NCBI GenBank assembly: GCA_963711725.1
Contig: CAVQFO010000018.1
Span: forward strand, 186,001-250,000
Length of the DNA stretch: 64,000 bases
Origin: CAVQFO01 sp963711725
GTDB lineage: Bacteria > Pseudomonadota > Gammaproteobacteria > Nitrococcales > Aquisalimonadaceae
Direction of reading: 5' to 3'
Translations under genes and position numbers: made by a program
Shown: piece after piece, positions 44,932 to 54,015 of the stretch
Layout: the number at the start of each line of letters is the position of its first letter
Numbering within the stretch: position 1 is the first letter of the stretch
The notes under the pieces: generated by a model
Database searches by the model: none
The model's input: only the letters and a program-made list of their open reading frames with translations
What the model was told of the DNA's origin: nothing

Positions 44932-46254
44932 ATGGAGAACAAGAACAAGGCCCTTTGGTCAGGGCTGCTGGGGGCGGTGCTGTTGGGCACCTGTATCGCG
45001 GCCCATGCGGCAGAGTACGGCCGGCTGGGACAGTTGGTTGACGACGGAGCATACCAGCAGGCCTACGATCTCGGAGTTTCGGAACTGGGCGCCGGTGCCG
45101 GCGATCCCGAGTTTGACTTTCCCTTCGGCCTCGCGGCTTATCACACCAGTCATTACAAGGAGGCGGTATTCGCCTTCGAGCGTCTGGTGCTGCTGCAGCC
45201 CGGCAACCCTCGCGCTCGGCTCGAACTGGCCCGGGCGTACTTCGCCAGCGGGGACTACGTTCGCGCCGAAGACGCGTTCAAGGCGGTATTGGCAGTCAAG
45301 CCGCCGCCGCGTGTCGCCTCCCGGGTTCAGGCCTACCTGGATGCCATAGAGACCCGGCGGCGCCGGGAACGGACCAACTATTCGGCTTTCGCCGGCCTGC
45401 AGCTTGGCTACGACAGCAATATCAACAGCGCAACGGCGCGCGAAACCACCGACGCCTGGTTCGGGACGGTGGCCCTGGACGAAAACAGCCAGAAGACAGG
45501 TTCGGCCTTCGCGGACTTGCGCATGGGCGGGTCGGTGGAGTCCCCGATTGATGCCCGCCGCTCGCTGTTCGCTCAGGCGACCTACGAGAATCGCAGCAAT
45601 ACCAAGACCGATGATTTCAATCTCGACATCCTCGGCGTGACGGGCGGCATGCAGTGGCGCTACACGGCGGACCGGTTTCGCTTGCCCGTCCGCTTTCAGG
45701 AGCTCTATCTGGGTGGAGAGCGCCTGCGTTCCTTTGCTTCCGTCGGCGGGGAGTGGACGCACGTGCTCGACAAGACCTACGCCCTGACCTCGTTTCTGCA
45801 GTTGGGGTATTCCCGGTTCCCGGATCAGGAGAGCCGGAACAACTACTCGTCTCTTGTGGGGTTCAGTCTGGACCACCGCCGGAACGCGCGGAGCCCCGCA
45901 TTCAATTTGACTGCCTTCGCCGGCGATGAAGAAATCACGACGGCGGGTGGGGAGTTCAACGGGAAATCCTATGTCAGCCTGGCCGCCGGGGTCCTGTGGC
46001 CGCTGACGGCCAAACAGACCGTTCATGTGCGCGGACTCGTGATCGACACCGATTACAAAACCGAGCATCCCGCCTTTCGGCGGGTTCGCTCCGATCAATT
46101 GCTGGAAGCGCGGGTGGGGTGGAGTTGGGCGGTGGCGTCCCGATGGACCACGACCGTAGATCTGGTACGGACCTTCAATGATTCGAACATCGATCTCTAC
46201 AGCTACACCCGGACACAGGTTATGGGAGGGCTCCGCTATGCATTTGACATGTGA
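44932..46254 (+). CDS. Slam-like outer-membrane protein: TPR domain plus DUF560-type barrel
   Basis: 440 residues. Signal peptide (LWSGLLGAVLLGTCIAAHAA, about 8-27), TPR repeats (about 30-155), then a C-terminal barrel of about 280 residues starting YSAFAGLQLGYDSNINSAT and ending with the aromatic strand GGLRYAFDM. This is the layout of surface lipoprotein assembly modifiers (Slam, type XI secretion), which move cargo with a small beta-barrel across the outer membrane. The FecR-domain gene overlaps its 3' end by 17 bases and is the natural cargo candidate. Confidence 0.75.
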   Translation: MENKNKALWSGLLGAVLLGTCIAAHAAEYGRLGQLVDDGAYQQAYDLGVSELGAGAGDPEFDFPFGLAAYHTSHYKEAVFAFERLVLLQPGNPRARLELARAYFASGDYVRAEDAFKAVLAVKPPPRVASRVQAYLDAIETRRRRERTNYSAFAGLQLGYDSNINSATARETTDAWFGTVALDENSQKTGSAFADLRMGGSVESPIDARRSLFAQATYENRSNTKTDDFNLDILGVTGGMQWRYTADRFRLPVRFQELYLGGERLRSFASVGGEWTHVLDKTYALTSFLQLGYSRFPDQESRNNYSSLVGFSLDHRRNARSPAFNLTAFAGDEEITTAGGEFNGKSYVSLAAGVLWPLTAKQTVHVRGLVIDTDYKTEHPAFRRVRSDQLLEARVGWSWAVASRWTTTVDLVRTFNDSNIDLYSYTRTQVMGGLRYAFDM

Positions 46255-47986
46255 GCAGCGGAAATTCGACGCAGCGTCGATGCATAACCGTCGACATCGG
46301 TGGATGTGGTCCTCTCTCCTTTTGGCGTGGCTGCTGATAATGGCTGCGGGGAGGCCGTGCCTTGCCGCGAATGCCAAGCCGGCCGGGCTGGTCGCCGTGG
46401 CCGTGGGTGTCGTGCAAGCCCGCGATGTCAGCGGTGCCGAGCGGGCGCTGAAGCGTCGTTCGCCAATCTACGAGGGTGAGACCGTGACCACCGGAAAAGG
46501 TGCTCGCGCACAGCTGCGGTTTCGGGACGGTGCAGTGGTTTCCCTGCGGGCGGAGTCAGCGCTGCGGATCGATTCCTATCGGTTCGAGAATCACGGCGGC
46601 AAGGGCGACCACAGCTTCATGACGCTCATCAAGGGGGGCTTGCGCACCATCACCGGGGTTATCGGCAAAACCGATCCCGATTCCTACAAGATGTCCACGG
46701 ATCTTGCGACCATCGGCGTCCGTGGAACCCACTATGAGTTGTTCCGCGGCGATGGCTTGTCAGTCGCGCTATGGGAAGGCCGGATCTGGGTTCGGAACCA
46801 GGCTGGTTTCATCCACCTCGGAGATGACGTCAGCTACCGATTTGCTTACGTGAAATCGGCCGATACGCGGCCTCAGGGCCGAGTTCAGCCACCGCCGGGT
46901 ATCGGCGATGAGCAGTTCCAACCGCTGTCGGGCAACTGGCCCCGCCTGGAAGGCCCGCTCGTCGGCGACAGTTCAGGTTCAACCGGCGAGGAGCAGACCA
47001 GCGGGACCCAAGGCGACGAACGAATTAGTGATCCAGCGAATCAGGATGCGGGCACGGATCGTTTCCGTCCGTTCGAACCTTCTCAGGAGGTTCCCACGAC
47101 TCCGCCGCCGCCATCGCCGCCGCCCGGTGATCAGCGCCTGAGTAATACCGAGGAGCAGGCTCTGGCCGGCAATGAAGTCGGATTCCTGGCGATTGGCCAA
47201 AAGGCGCCAGGGATTGATGTCGCCACCCCGCGGAATCGCACCTTCGCGGGGAAGGCGGCGCCGGATGAGCAGGGTAGCGGTCCGTTGTTCGCAGACTGGG
47301 GTAACGGCCTGGATGCGACCACCGTTAACCAGGGCGCGCCGGCACATGTATTCCGACAAGCAACGGCACCGGGCCAGAACGCCGCGACACTGGGCACGGG
47401 TACGAGCTGGACCACCTCATATGTGCAAGGTCAGCACCCGAGTGTGGATTGGGGACTGTGGAACGCCAACCCCTCGCAGCCGGCACAAGCCTACACCGAT
47501 CCCGCGGATGCGGGCGTATCCACGGCTATCAGCAGCCCCGCGTACTGGATTACCGCTCAGCAAACACAAATGGGCAATCTCGTGACGAGCGGGACGGGGT
47601 CGTATTCCCAGCTGTTCGTCCTTCAGGGGTCGAGCAATGGGGCCGCCTTGGATGCAAACACCAGTTTTATCGGAATCGACGTGGATTTCGCCACCGCCCA
47701 GGTGACCAGCGGCTCGTTCTACGTCAACGACGTCAATGGTGGGCAGTGGAGCATGAGCGTAGGCAGTGGAGATATTAGCAGTTACACGATGCAGCTCAAT
47801 GCGTCCGGGACGTTCGCGGTAGGCCAGAACACCGAAACCGCCAGCGGCCAGGTAAACGCGGCGATCGTGGGCAGCAATGGTGCCGGGATGGCCGGCTCGT
47901 TCGACTTCAACGGAAGTGGCGGCAGTTGGGCCAACGGCGTGTTTCTGTTGCACGAGATATGCAACGCCACCGGTAATCCGTGTTAA
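46238..47986 (+). CDS. Secreted FecR-domain protein, candidate Slam cargo
   Basis: 582-residue exported protein. Signal peptide (LLLAWLLIMAAGRPCLA, about 27-43), a FecR domain (about 55-165; YEGETVTTGKGARAQLRFRD and DLATIGVRGTHYEL), a Pro-rich linker (about 280-305), and a Gly/Ser-rich C-terminal domain of about 190 residues (DWGLWN...GMAGSFDFNGSGGSWANGVF) that resembles the small 8-strand barrel of TbpB-like and hemophilin-like proteins. There is no lipobox, so a soluble or surface-released form is expected. GGGAGGG precedes ATG 46238. FecR here is not linked to a sigma factor gene. Confidence 0.75.
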   Translation: MHLTCEQRKFDAASMHNRRHRWMWSSLLLAWLLIMAAGRPCLAANAKPAGLVAVAVGVVQARDVSGAERALKRRSPIYEGETVTTGKGARAQLRFRDGAVVSLRAESALRIDSYRFENHGGKGDHSFMTLIKGGLRTITGVIGKTDPDSYKMSTDLATIGVRGTHYELFRGDGLSVALWEGRIWVRNQAGFIHLGDDVSYRFAYVKSADTRPQGRVQPPPGIGDEQFQPLSGNWPRLEGPLVGDSSGSTGEEQTSGTQGDERISDPANQDAGTDRFRPFEPSQEVPTTPPPPSPPPGDQRLSNTEEQALAGNEVGFLAIGQKAPGIDVATPRNRTFAGKAAPDEQGSGPLFADWGNGLDATTVNQGAPAHVFRQATAPGQNAATLGTGTSWTTSYVQGQHPSVDWGLWNANPSQPAQAYTDPADAGVSTAISSPAYWITAQQTQMGNLVTSGTGSYSQLFVLQGSSNGAALDANTSFIGIDVDFATAQVTSGSFYVNDVNGGQWSMSVGSGDISSYTMQLNASGTFAVGQNTETASGQVNAAIVGSNGAGMAGSFDFNGSGGSWANGVFLLHEICNATGNPC

Positions 47987-48136
47987 GGAGGGGCGAGTCT
48001 CTTCGTGCGGAAGCCTTCAGCCCCCGGTCAGGCTTGACTGTGCATGGTGGTCCGCAGCTGGAGCTCAGGTCCCGGCGCATGCCGTGTGGTTGGAAGTGCC
48101 GGCTTCGCGACTGGTGGGCAGCGCGTTCTAGCGGGT

Positions 48137-50353
48137 CTATTTTTCGGTGCGTTCGAACACGCCGTCCCAGGGGTCAGCCGGCGGGCTTTTTCGCAGGCGC
48201 TCGATGCGCTCCATGTAGAGCTGATAGAGCGGGATGGATGGATGAGCCTTCCGCAGCACTTGAAACGCTTCGTAGGATTCCTCCCAGTGTCCTTGGCGGT
48301 ACAGGTCCAAGGCCTGATGATAAGCGTCGACTTCCCGGGTTAGCGCTTCGGTTGTCTCCGCCGTGGGCCGAATCGGCTCATAGACGCGCACGGCTTCCTT
48401 TTTGCCCTTTACGCGAACCAGATCCAACTCCCGGAATACGTAGCGGTCTTCCAGGCCTTCCCGGGTGAACTCACTGACAACCAAATGAACGCCGTAGTAC
48501 TTGGTGAGCCCCTCCAGGCGCGATCCAAGGTTTACCGAATCGCCGATCACGGTATAGGCCCGCCTGAACGACGAGCCCATGTCACCCACGTTCATCAGGC
48601 CCGTATTGAGGCCAATTCCGATATCGATCTCCGGAAGGCCTTCATCCAGGAAAGCACGGCGCAGTACCTTCACCTTGTCCAGCATGGCCAACGCCGCGTC
48701 AATGGCATGGGCGCGGTGATCGGTGTCGCTGACCGGCGCGCCCCAGAACGCCATGATCATGTCGCCCACGTATTTGTCGATGGTTCCCCTATGATCGAAG
48801 ATGATTCGGGTCATCGGTGTGAAGAACCGGTTGAGAAGGCGTTTCAGCGCGGTCGCGTCCAAGCCTTCCGAGAGGGCGGTGAAACCCCGAATGTCCGCGA
48901 ACAGCACCGTGAGGACACGGCTTTCGCCCTCGAAACCGTAGTCCTTTGGACGCCGTGCCATTTCCTGGACCAACTGCGGCGGCACATATTGGCCGAACTG
49001 GTCCCTGAGCCGCTCGCGGAGGCGGTTCTCGAAGAGAAAGCCGTACGCCAGGTTGAACGTCGCCAGGACTAGCACGAGCAGTCCGGGGACGGCCACCGGC
49101 AAGGCGAGGTCCAGGTCCTGCCATGCCCAGACGTTGAAACCGAATAACAGCGCTGCGGCGCCGGTGCTGACGGCCACCATCGACCACGGTCCCAGGAACG
49201 GGAGGAGTACGGCGATGATGGAACCGAGAACCAGCAGCGCCAGGAGTGTCGCCGCGTTGCTCCATTCGGGCCGGTAGGGGATGGAGCGATCCATGATCCC
49301 TCGAATCAGGTTCGCCTGAATCTCCACTCCCGGAAACACCTTGCCTACCGGGGTGGCGCGTACATCTCCGAGGGCTGCGGCCGTGGAACCGACCAAAGCC
49401 ACCGCTCCGGCCATGCTCTCCGGAGAAACCCTTCCGTGTAGTACATCCGTGGCGGATACATAGCGAAATGTTCGCCGGGGCCCGCTGTAGGGGATGATGA
49501 CCTGAGCCAGTTCGTCGGTGGGGATCTGCCGCGCGCCCAAGCGTACCCCTTCCACTGCCTGCTGTTCTCCGACCGGTTGGCTGATCAGCGTGAATCCGTC
49601 TTGCAGTTCCAGGAGGCGGACGGCCTCCAGCGCGAGCGACGGATAAAGCCGATCAGCGAAGCGCAGCAGCAGCGGTGAGCGCCTGGAGATGCCGTCGGAG
49701 TCCGGATCTGTGGAGATGAAGCCGCCGCTGGCGGCTGCCCGCTGGAGAACGGGTATGTCGGCCGCGAAGCGCGTTTCCTGGGGGATGACGTAGCGCCGCT
49801 GGGCAGGAGGCAGGGGAACAGATGCACGGGGCAACAAGCCGACCGAAGGTGTGTTGCCTTCGTTGTGAAAGGCGAATCCCAGAAGGCTGTCACCCCCGCT
49901 CAATGCTTTGGCGAATGCGCGGTCGCCGTCCATGGCACCGGTGACGGCGTTGATTTCCTGTCGCGTCGACTCCGAGGTGTCTGGCGGGAGATTGTCGAGA
50001 ACCTGCCGGGCGGGATTGGCTTCGGGTTCGGCGAAGACCATGTCGAAGGCGACGACGGGAACGCCGTCGGCCCACAAACGGTCGACCATCTGTGCCAGCC
50101 GTGTGCGCGGCCAGGGCCAATGCCCTTCGGTACGCAGGCTTTTCTCGTCGATGTCGACAATAACGATGCGTGGGTCCGGTTTGGCCGGCGGCGACAAAGT
50201 GAGATTGAGCCTCAGATCGAAAAAGATCTGGTCGAGGCGCTTGATCCAGGTCGTCAGCGGTTCGGGCTGGTCTCGCTGGACCCATGCGCTTACGGCCACG
50301 AATAGCAGGCCCAGAAGTACCGGTAGAAGCTTTTCCCGAAGGACCGTCCCCAT
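48137..50353 (-). CDS. CHASE2-domain class III adenylate cyclase
   Basis: 738 residues. N-terminal helix (about 7-24), CHASE2 extracytoplasmic sensor (about 30-320), three further helices (about 335-420), and a cytoplasmic class III cyclase domain. Metal-binding Asp residues are in LFADIRGFTALSEG and YVGDMIMAFWGAP, the adenine-selecting Lys in IDKYVGD, and the transition-state Asn/Arg pair in SVNLGSRLEG. The C-terminus has a short TPR-like tail. It should make cAMP in response to a periplasmic signal. It is convergent with the FecR gene, and the 150 bases between them show no clear terminator. Confidence 0.88.
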   Translation of the reverse strand: MGTVLREKLLPVLLGLLFVAVSAWVQRDQPEPLTTWIKRLDQIFFDLRLNLTLSPPAKPDPRIVIVDIDEKSLRTEGHWPWPRTRLAQMVDRLWADGVPVVAFDMVFAEPEANPARQVLDNLPPDTSESTRQEINAVTGAMDGDRAFAKALSGGDSLLGFAFHNEGNTPSVGLLPRASVPLPPAQRRYVIPQETRFAADIPVLQRAAASGGFISTDPDSDGISRRSPLLLRFADRLYPSLALEAVRLLELQDGFTLISQPVGEQQAVEGVRLGARQIPTDELAQVIIPYSGPRRTFRYVSATDVLHGRVSPESMAGAVALVGSTAAALGDVRATPVGKVFPGVEIQANLIRGIMDRSIPYRPEWSNAATLLALLVLGSIIAVLLPFLGPWSMVAVSTGAAALLFGFNVWAWQDLDLALPVAVPGLLVLVLATFNLAYGFLFENRLRERLRDQFGQYVPPQLVQEMARRPKDYGFEGESRVLTVLFADIRGFTALSEGLDATALKRLLNRFFTPMTRIIFDHRGTIDKYVGDMIMAFWGAPVSDTDHRAHAIDAALAMLDKVKVLRRAFLDEGLPEIDIGIGLNTGLMNVGDMGSSFRRAYTVIGDSVNLGSRLEGLTKYYGVHLVVSEFTREGLEDRYVFRELDLVRVKGKKEAVRVYEPIRPTAETTEALTREVDAYHQALDLYRQGHWEESYEAFQVLRKAHPSIPLYQLYMERIERLRKSPPADPWDGVFERTEK

Positions 50354-50365
50354 GGGCCTACCGGC

Positions 50366-51481
50366 CTAGATGACCTTTTCAGCGTCGCGCACGGTATTCC
50401 CGTGCCCCTGCTTTGCCAGAAACAGGGCGCTGTCGGCGGCTTCGATCAAGTCCCGTACCCGCGCGGCGTGCAAGGGGAAGGCCGCAACGCCGAACGAGGC
50501 CGTGACCCGGGCGTCGCCGACACCCGGGTCGTCCAGGCCCAGTTCGGCGATCAGGGCGCGAAGCTGCTCCGCTCGCTGGTGGGTATTCTCCAGGCTTGCG
50601 GCCGGCATAATGATGGTAAAACGCTGACCATCGGGCCGGCAGGCCACGTCCGAACCGCGAAAAGAGGCCTGAATCAATCCTCCAACGGCTTGCAGCAGCC
50701 GGTCGCCGGCGCGAAACCCATGTTTTTCGTTAAATTGGGTGAAATTGTCGAGATCGAACGTGATCAGTCCCAGGCTCTGGCCCAGCCGTTTGCAGCGGTG
50801 GAATTCCCGCTCCATGGTGTCTTCCATGTATCGTCGGTTGAACAGCCCGGTGAGTGGGTCGCGAACCGAGCGGTGGCGGGCCCGCGTTTGCAGGACACCA
50901 CCGGCCAGGGCCATTCCGGTTCCGGCGGCGAGCAGCTGCATGAGCGCCAACTCTCCATCGTCGGGCTGACCCCCGCCGACGGGGCGCAGGCGTAGCCGGA
51001 GCTCTCCCACGGACAATCCGAACCCGGCGAGCGGCAGACGCTGGATTTCCCCCTCGAGGTCTTCCGCCATCGCGGCCAACGCTTTGCCCAGAGCCGATTT
51101 GCTATCGGGGGCGGGGGAATCCGTGCGGATCCAGTCGGTCTGCCCGGCCCAGGCGGCCGCCAGATGCATGGTCTCGCCCACCTCGTCGCGCAGCGACATT
51201 GCTCCGCTGGATTCGGGCCAGAACCCCTTGGCGGCATCCATGAGTGCCCGCAGGACGGCTTCGGCGCTTGGGCTGGTGGCCATGGCCTGGATGCTGAGCG
51301 CCAGGGCGCGGCGTTCCGCGGCTGCCGCAGCGCCGGATTCGGCGGTCTCCGACGGAGTCGGGAGGCGATGCAGGCCGGAGCTGGCCTCGATGGCCTTTCC
51401 AAGCGTCCTGGCCGCGCGTTTGTGGCTGTCCATCGCCTGGTTCAGCAGGTCGCGCAACTGGTCGATACCGCTTGTTTCCAT
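50366..51481 (-). CDS. GAF-GGDEF protein with degenerate active site but retained I-site
   Basis: 371 residues: an N-terminal helical region (about 1-65), a GAF-like domain (about 65-200), then a GGDEF domain (DPLTGLFNRRYMEDTM, FDLDNFTQFNEKHGFRAGD). Where the catalytic GGDEF should be it reads DGQRF, so diguanylate cyclase activity is unlikely. The inhibitory-site motif RxxD is intact (RGSD) at the right distance, so it may serve as a c-di-GMP receptor. It lies 12 bases upstream of the CHASE2 cyclase on the same strand, so the two are probably one operon. Confidence 0.82.
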   Translation of the reverse strand: METSGIDQLRDLLNQAMDSHKRAARTLGKAIEASSGLHRLPTPSETAESGAAAAAERRALALSIQAMATSPSAEAVLRALMDAAKGFWPESSGAMSLRDEVGETMHLAAAWAGQTDWIRTDSPAPDSKSALGKALAAMAEDLEGEIQRLPLAGFGLSVGELRLRLRPVGGGQPDDGELALMQLLAAGTGMALAGGVLQTRARHRSVRDPLTGLFNRRYMEDTMEREFHRCKRLGQSLGLITFDLDNFTQFNEKHGFRAGDRLLQAVGGLIQASFRGSDVACRPDGQRFTIIMPAASLENTHQRAEQLRALIAELGLDDPGVGDARVTASFGVAAFPLHAARVRDLIEAADSALFLAKQGHGNTVRDAEKVI

Positions 51482-51558
51482 AGTCTCCGTCGTCCGAACT
51501 GTTCGATGGGAAAATCATACCAAGTGTTGTTCATCGGCGCCCGGGCCCGCCGCGCGAT

Positions 51559-51765
51559 TCAATGCGGCGGTGTCTGGCGGCGGGCCAGTCGAGCGAGCGC
51601 CATGATGGGCGACCCCACCAGGAAGATGGCGAGAATAACGAACGCGACGGGAATCATCCACGCCGGCAGCCGGGGCCAGACATAGACCACGAATCCGTAG
51701 ATCAGGACGCCATAGAGCATGGCAACTAAGGGCGTCGCGATCAGGGCCGTGACTGTCCGATTCAT
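51559..51765 (-). CDS. Small two-helix membrane protein
   Basis: 68 residues with two hydrophobic helices (about 7-29 and 36-58) separated by a short PRLPAWM turn, and a basic tail. Unknown function. It begins 7 bases after the stop of the PRK-like gene on the same strand. Confidence 0.55.
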   Translation of the reverse strand: MNRTVTALIATPLVAMLYGVLIYGFVVYVWPRLPAWMIPVAFVILAIFLVGSPIMALARLARRQTPPH

Positions 51766-51772
51766 CGATTCG

Positions 51773-52840
51773 TTACTCGGTGGCGCGGAGCGCGCGTCGA
51801 TTGGCGTGGTCTTTCAGGCTCCATCCGCGGAGCATTGCGGCGATGTGCCCCAGAAACGGCCAGGCCACCAGGGACTGCGTGAAGCGAATGGTGGAATTGC
51901 TCTCCTGGTCCGGCTGTCCCAGGCCGATCTCTGCATGCAGTCCGGTCAGGCCCATGATCTCGGTTTCCAGCTGTTGCAGGGAATCCAGCGGGATCACCCC
52001 GTCCACGTGCATGACGTTGACCCGCTTGCCCCAATAGGTGCTGGGAACGGCGGCCAGCATAAACGGAGGCGCGTCCCCCTGGGTGAGGGCGTTGAGGTCC
52101 ACCGGCAGATGAAGGGGAGGCAAAGGATCGTCGGTGGGACTGACGATCACCTCCATGTGGTAGCAGTTGTCGGGGATGCTGCCGTCGTAGTGTTGATTCG
52201 CCAGGGCGGAGAGGTGGCTTTCGTGAATCTTTATGACCACATCCGCATGGGTCTTCTGGAAGTCGATCCATCGTTTGTAGGCGGTTTCCCGGCGTTGCAT
52301 TTCGTCTTCGACATCGTCGGGATCGTGGCCGCGGTCGATAACGTCCCGCTCCATCTTCCAGCGCCACTTCACTTCCCGGTCGGAGTCCACGTACAAGGTG
52401 AAGTCCAGAAACTCCGCGAATTCCGGATAGAGGGCGTGGAGCCCCTCCACGATGATCACCGGGGTTGCGGTGATGACCTGGGGGATGTCGAAGGAGCCTG
52501 TCTGATGGTTGTAGATGGGTATTTCCACCGATTTGCCGGTGCGCAGGCCGGCTAGATGGCTCCGGATCAGGTCCAGATGGTTGGCCGCGGGATCCAGCGG
52601 GAGGCGGCCGCTGCGCCGGCGCTGTGCCCGGTCTTCCTTGTGGTAGCCGTCCAGGGAAATGGATGTGACGATGTCGTTGCCCAACAGTCGGCGAATGCCG
52701 TTGGAATAAGTCGTTTTGCCGCTGCCGCTATCGCCGGCCACGCCCAGCAGAATCGGCCGTTCATAGGTGCCCAGCAGCGCGCGGATATCCATCGCCCGGC
52801 CCGAAGCCCTGGCTTTCGGCGGCTTGTCCCGTTCGGTCAT
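51773..52840 (-). CDS. Phosphoribulokinase/uridine kinase family protein (class II PRK-like)
   Basis: 355-residue P-loop kinase. Walker A GVAGDSGSGKTTYS (about 33-46), ISLDGYHKEDRAQRR where plant/cyanobacterial-type PRK has LDDYHSLDR, then PIYNHQTGSFD and VIIVEGLHALYPEF, all typical of class II PRK. It is about 60 residues longer than class I enzymes used by most autotrophic proteobacteria. It may phosphorylate ribulose 5-phosphate or a related sugar; no other Calvin-cycle genes are in the window, so the substrate is open. Confidence 0.78.
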   Translation of the reverse strand: MTERDKPPKARASGRAMDIRALLGTYERPILLGVAGDSGSGKTTYSNGIRRLLGNDIVTSISLDGYHKEDRAQRRRSGRLPLDPAANHLDLIRSHLAGLRTGKSVEIPIYNHQTGSFDIPQVITATPVIIVEGLHALYPEFAEFLDFTLYVDSDREVKWRWKMERDVIDRGHDPDDVEDEMQRRETAYKRWIDFQKTHADVVIKIHESHLSALANQHYDGSIPDNCYHMEVIVSPTDDPLPPLHLPVDLNALTQGDAPPFMLAAVPSTYWGKRVNVMHVDGVIPLDSLQQLETEIMGLTGLHAEIGLGQPDQESNSTIRFTQSLVAWPFLGHIAAMLRGWSLKDHANRRALRATE

Positions 52841-52982
52841 CGTTGTTGAATCCTTTGTTGAGCAACATGCGCGGTGAGCTGGGCGCTCCGTGCAGTGTGC
52901 AGTACCATTGTGGTCTCGCCCTCGGGGATGTCAATTGGGGGCGGCGCGACCCGTCCGGGAACCAGCAACCAAGGAGATGCCG

Positions 52983-53462
52983 ATGAGCCTTAAAACCACC
53001 GATTTGTGTGACGAACACTCCGCGGAGCTCAAGATCGCCTCACCGATGTTTCGCGATTACGGCGGCAGCAAGCTGTTCAACGGAGCGATAAGCACCGCCA
53101 AGGTGTTCGAGGACAATTCGCTGGTGCGGGCTGCTCTGGAGGAGCCCGGGGAAGGCCGTGTACTGGTCGTGGACGGGGGCGGGTCCATGCGCTGCGCATT
53201 GCTGGGGGACAACCTGGCGGCGCTGGGTCAGCGCAATGGTTGGGCGGGTGTGGTGGTGTACGGCTGCATTCGGGACTCCGCGGATATCGCGGGTATTGAA
53301 ATCGGAGTCAAGGCGCTCAATACCCATCCGCTCAAAAGCGTCAAGAAGGGCATCGGCGAGCGAGATGTTCCGGTTACATTTGCCGGGCTGACGTTTCACC
53401 CCGGAGAGTTCCTTTACGCTGATGAAGACGGCCTGATCGTGTCCCGTGCCGCCCTGGGTTGA
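52983..53462 (+). CDS. rraA: Ribonuclease activity regulator RraA-like protein
   Basis: 159-residue member of the RraA family. Visible landmarks are TTDLCDEHSAELKIASPMFRDYGG at the start, VLVVDGGGSMRCALLGDNLA (about 59-78) and VVYGCIRDS. In E. coli RraA binds and inhibits RNase E; others in the family are aldolases for 4-hydroxy-4-methyl-2-oxoglutarate. The high match to the gammaproteobacterial type favours RraA. ATG 52983 has AAGGAG 6 bases upstream. Confidence 0.88.
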   Translation: MSLKTTDLCDEHSAELKIASPMFRDYGGSKLFNGAISTAKVFEDNSLVRAALEEPGEGRVLVVDGGGSMRCALLGDNLAALGQRNGWAGVVVYGCIRDSADIAGIEIGVKALNTHPLKSVKKGIGERDVPVTFAGLTFHPGEFLYADEDGLIVSRAALG

Positions 53463-53534
53463 AGACGCTTCCATTTGTCGGAGGACGGCCCAATATTGGC
53501 CGTTGAGGACGGACTCCAATTGGGGGGTGTATTT

Positions 53535-54002
53535 ATGGAAGAGCCAGTTAGCGTAATTCTCGATACCAAGGGCCGGACGGTCTTCTCGGTATCGCCGGAC
53601 GCATCGGTGGCCGATGCGGTGAGCTTGATGAACGAAAAGAACATTGGTGGGTTGGCCGTGGTGGAAAACGGCCGGCTGGCCGGTGTTTTCACGGAGCGGG
53701 ACGTACTGCGGCGCATTGTCGACGCCCAGCGGGATCCCAAGCAGACGCGGGTCGGAGAGGTGATGACCTCGCAGGTGGTCTATATCCGCAGTACCACCAC
53801 TATTGAAGAGGCGTTGGTGATTGTCACCGGCAAGCGTTGTCGGCACCTGCCGGTGATGGACGACGACGAATTGGTGGGCATGGTGTCCATCGGTGATTTG
53901 ACCCGATGGGTGGTCAGCGGACAGGAATACCGGATCGCGGAGCTTACGGAGTACATCTCCGGCAACTACGCACCGCACCGCAAGCCGGGGATGAATGCGT
54001 GA
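53535..54002 (+). CDS. CBS-domain pair protein
   Basis: 155 residues made of two CBS domains (about 10-65 and 75-130; FSVSPDASVADAVSLMNEKN and VVYIRSTTTIEEALVIV). Such stand-alone pairs bind adenosyl nucleotides and act as energy or ligand sensors; the target protein is unknown. ATG 53535 is the start closest to the first domain. Confidence 0.8.
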   Translation: MEEPVSVILDTKGRTVFSVSPDASVADAVSLMNEKNIGGLAVVENGRLAGVFTERDVLRRIVDAQRDPKQTRVGEVMTSQVVYIRSTTTIEEALVIVTGKRCRHLPVMDDDELVGMVSIGDLTRWVVSGQEYRIAELTEYISGNYAPHRKPGMNA

Positions 54003-54015
54003 AGGCCGGGTGCCG

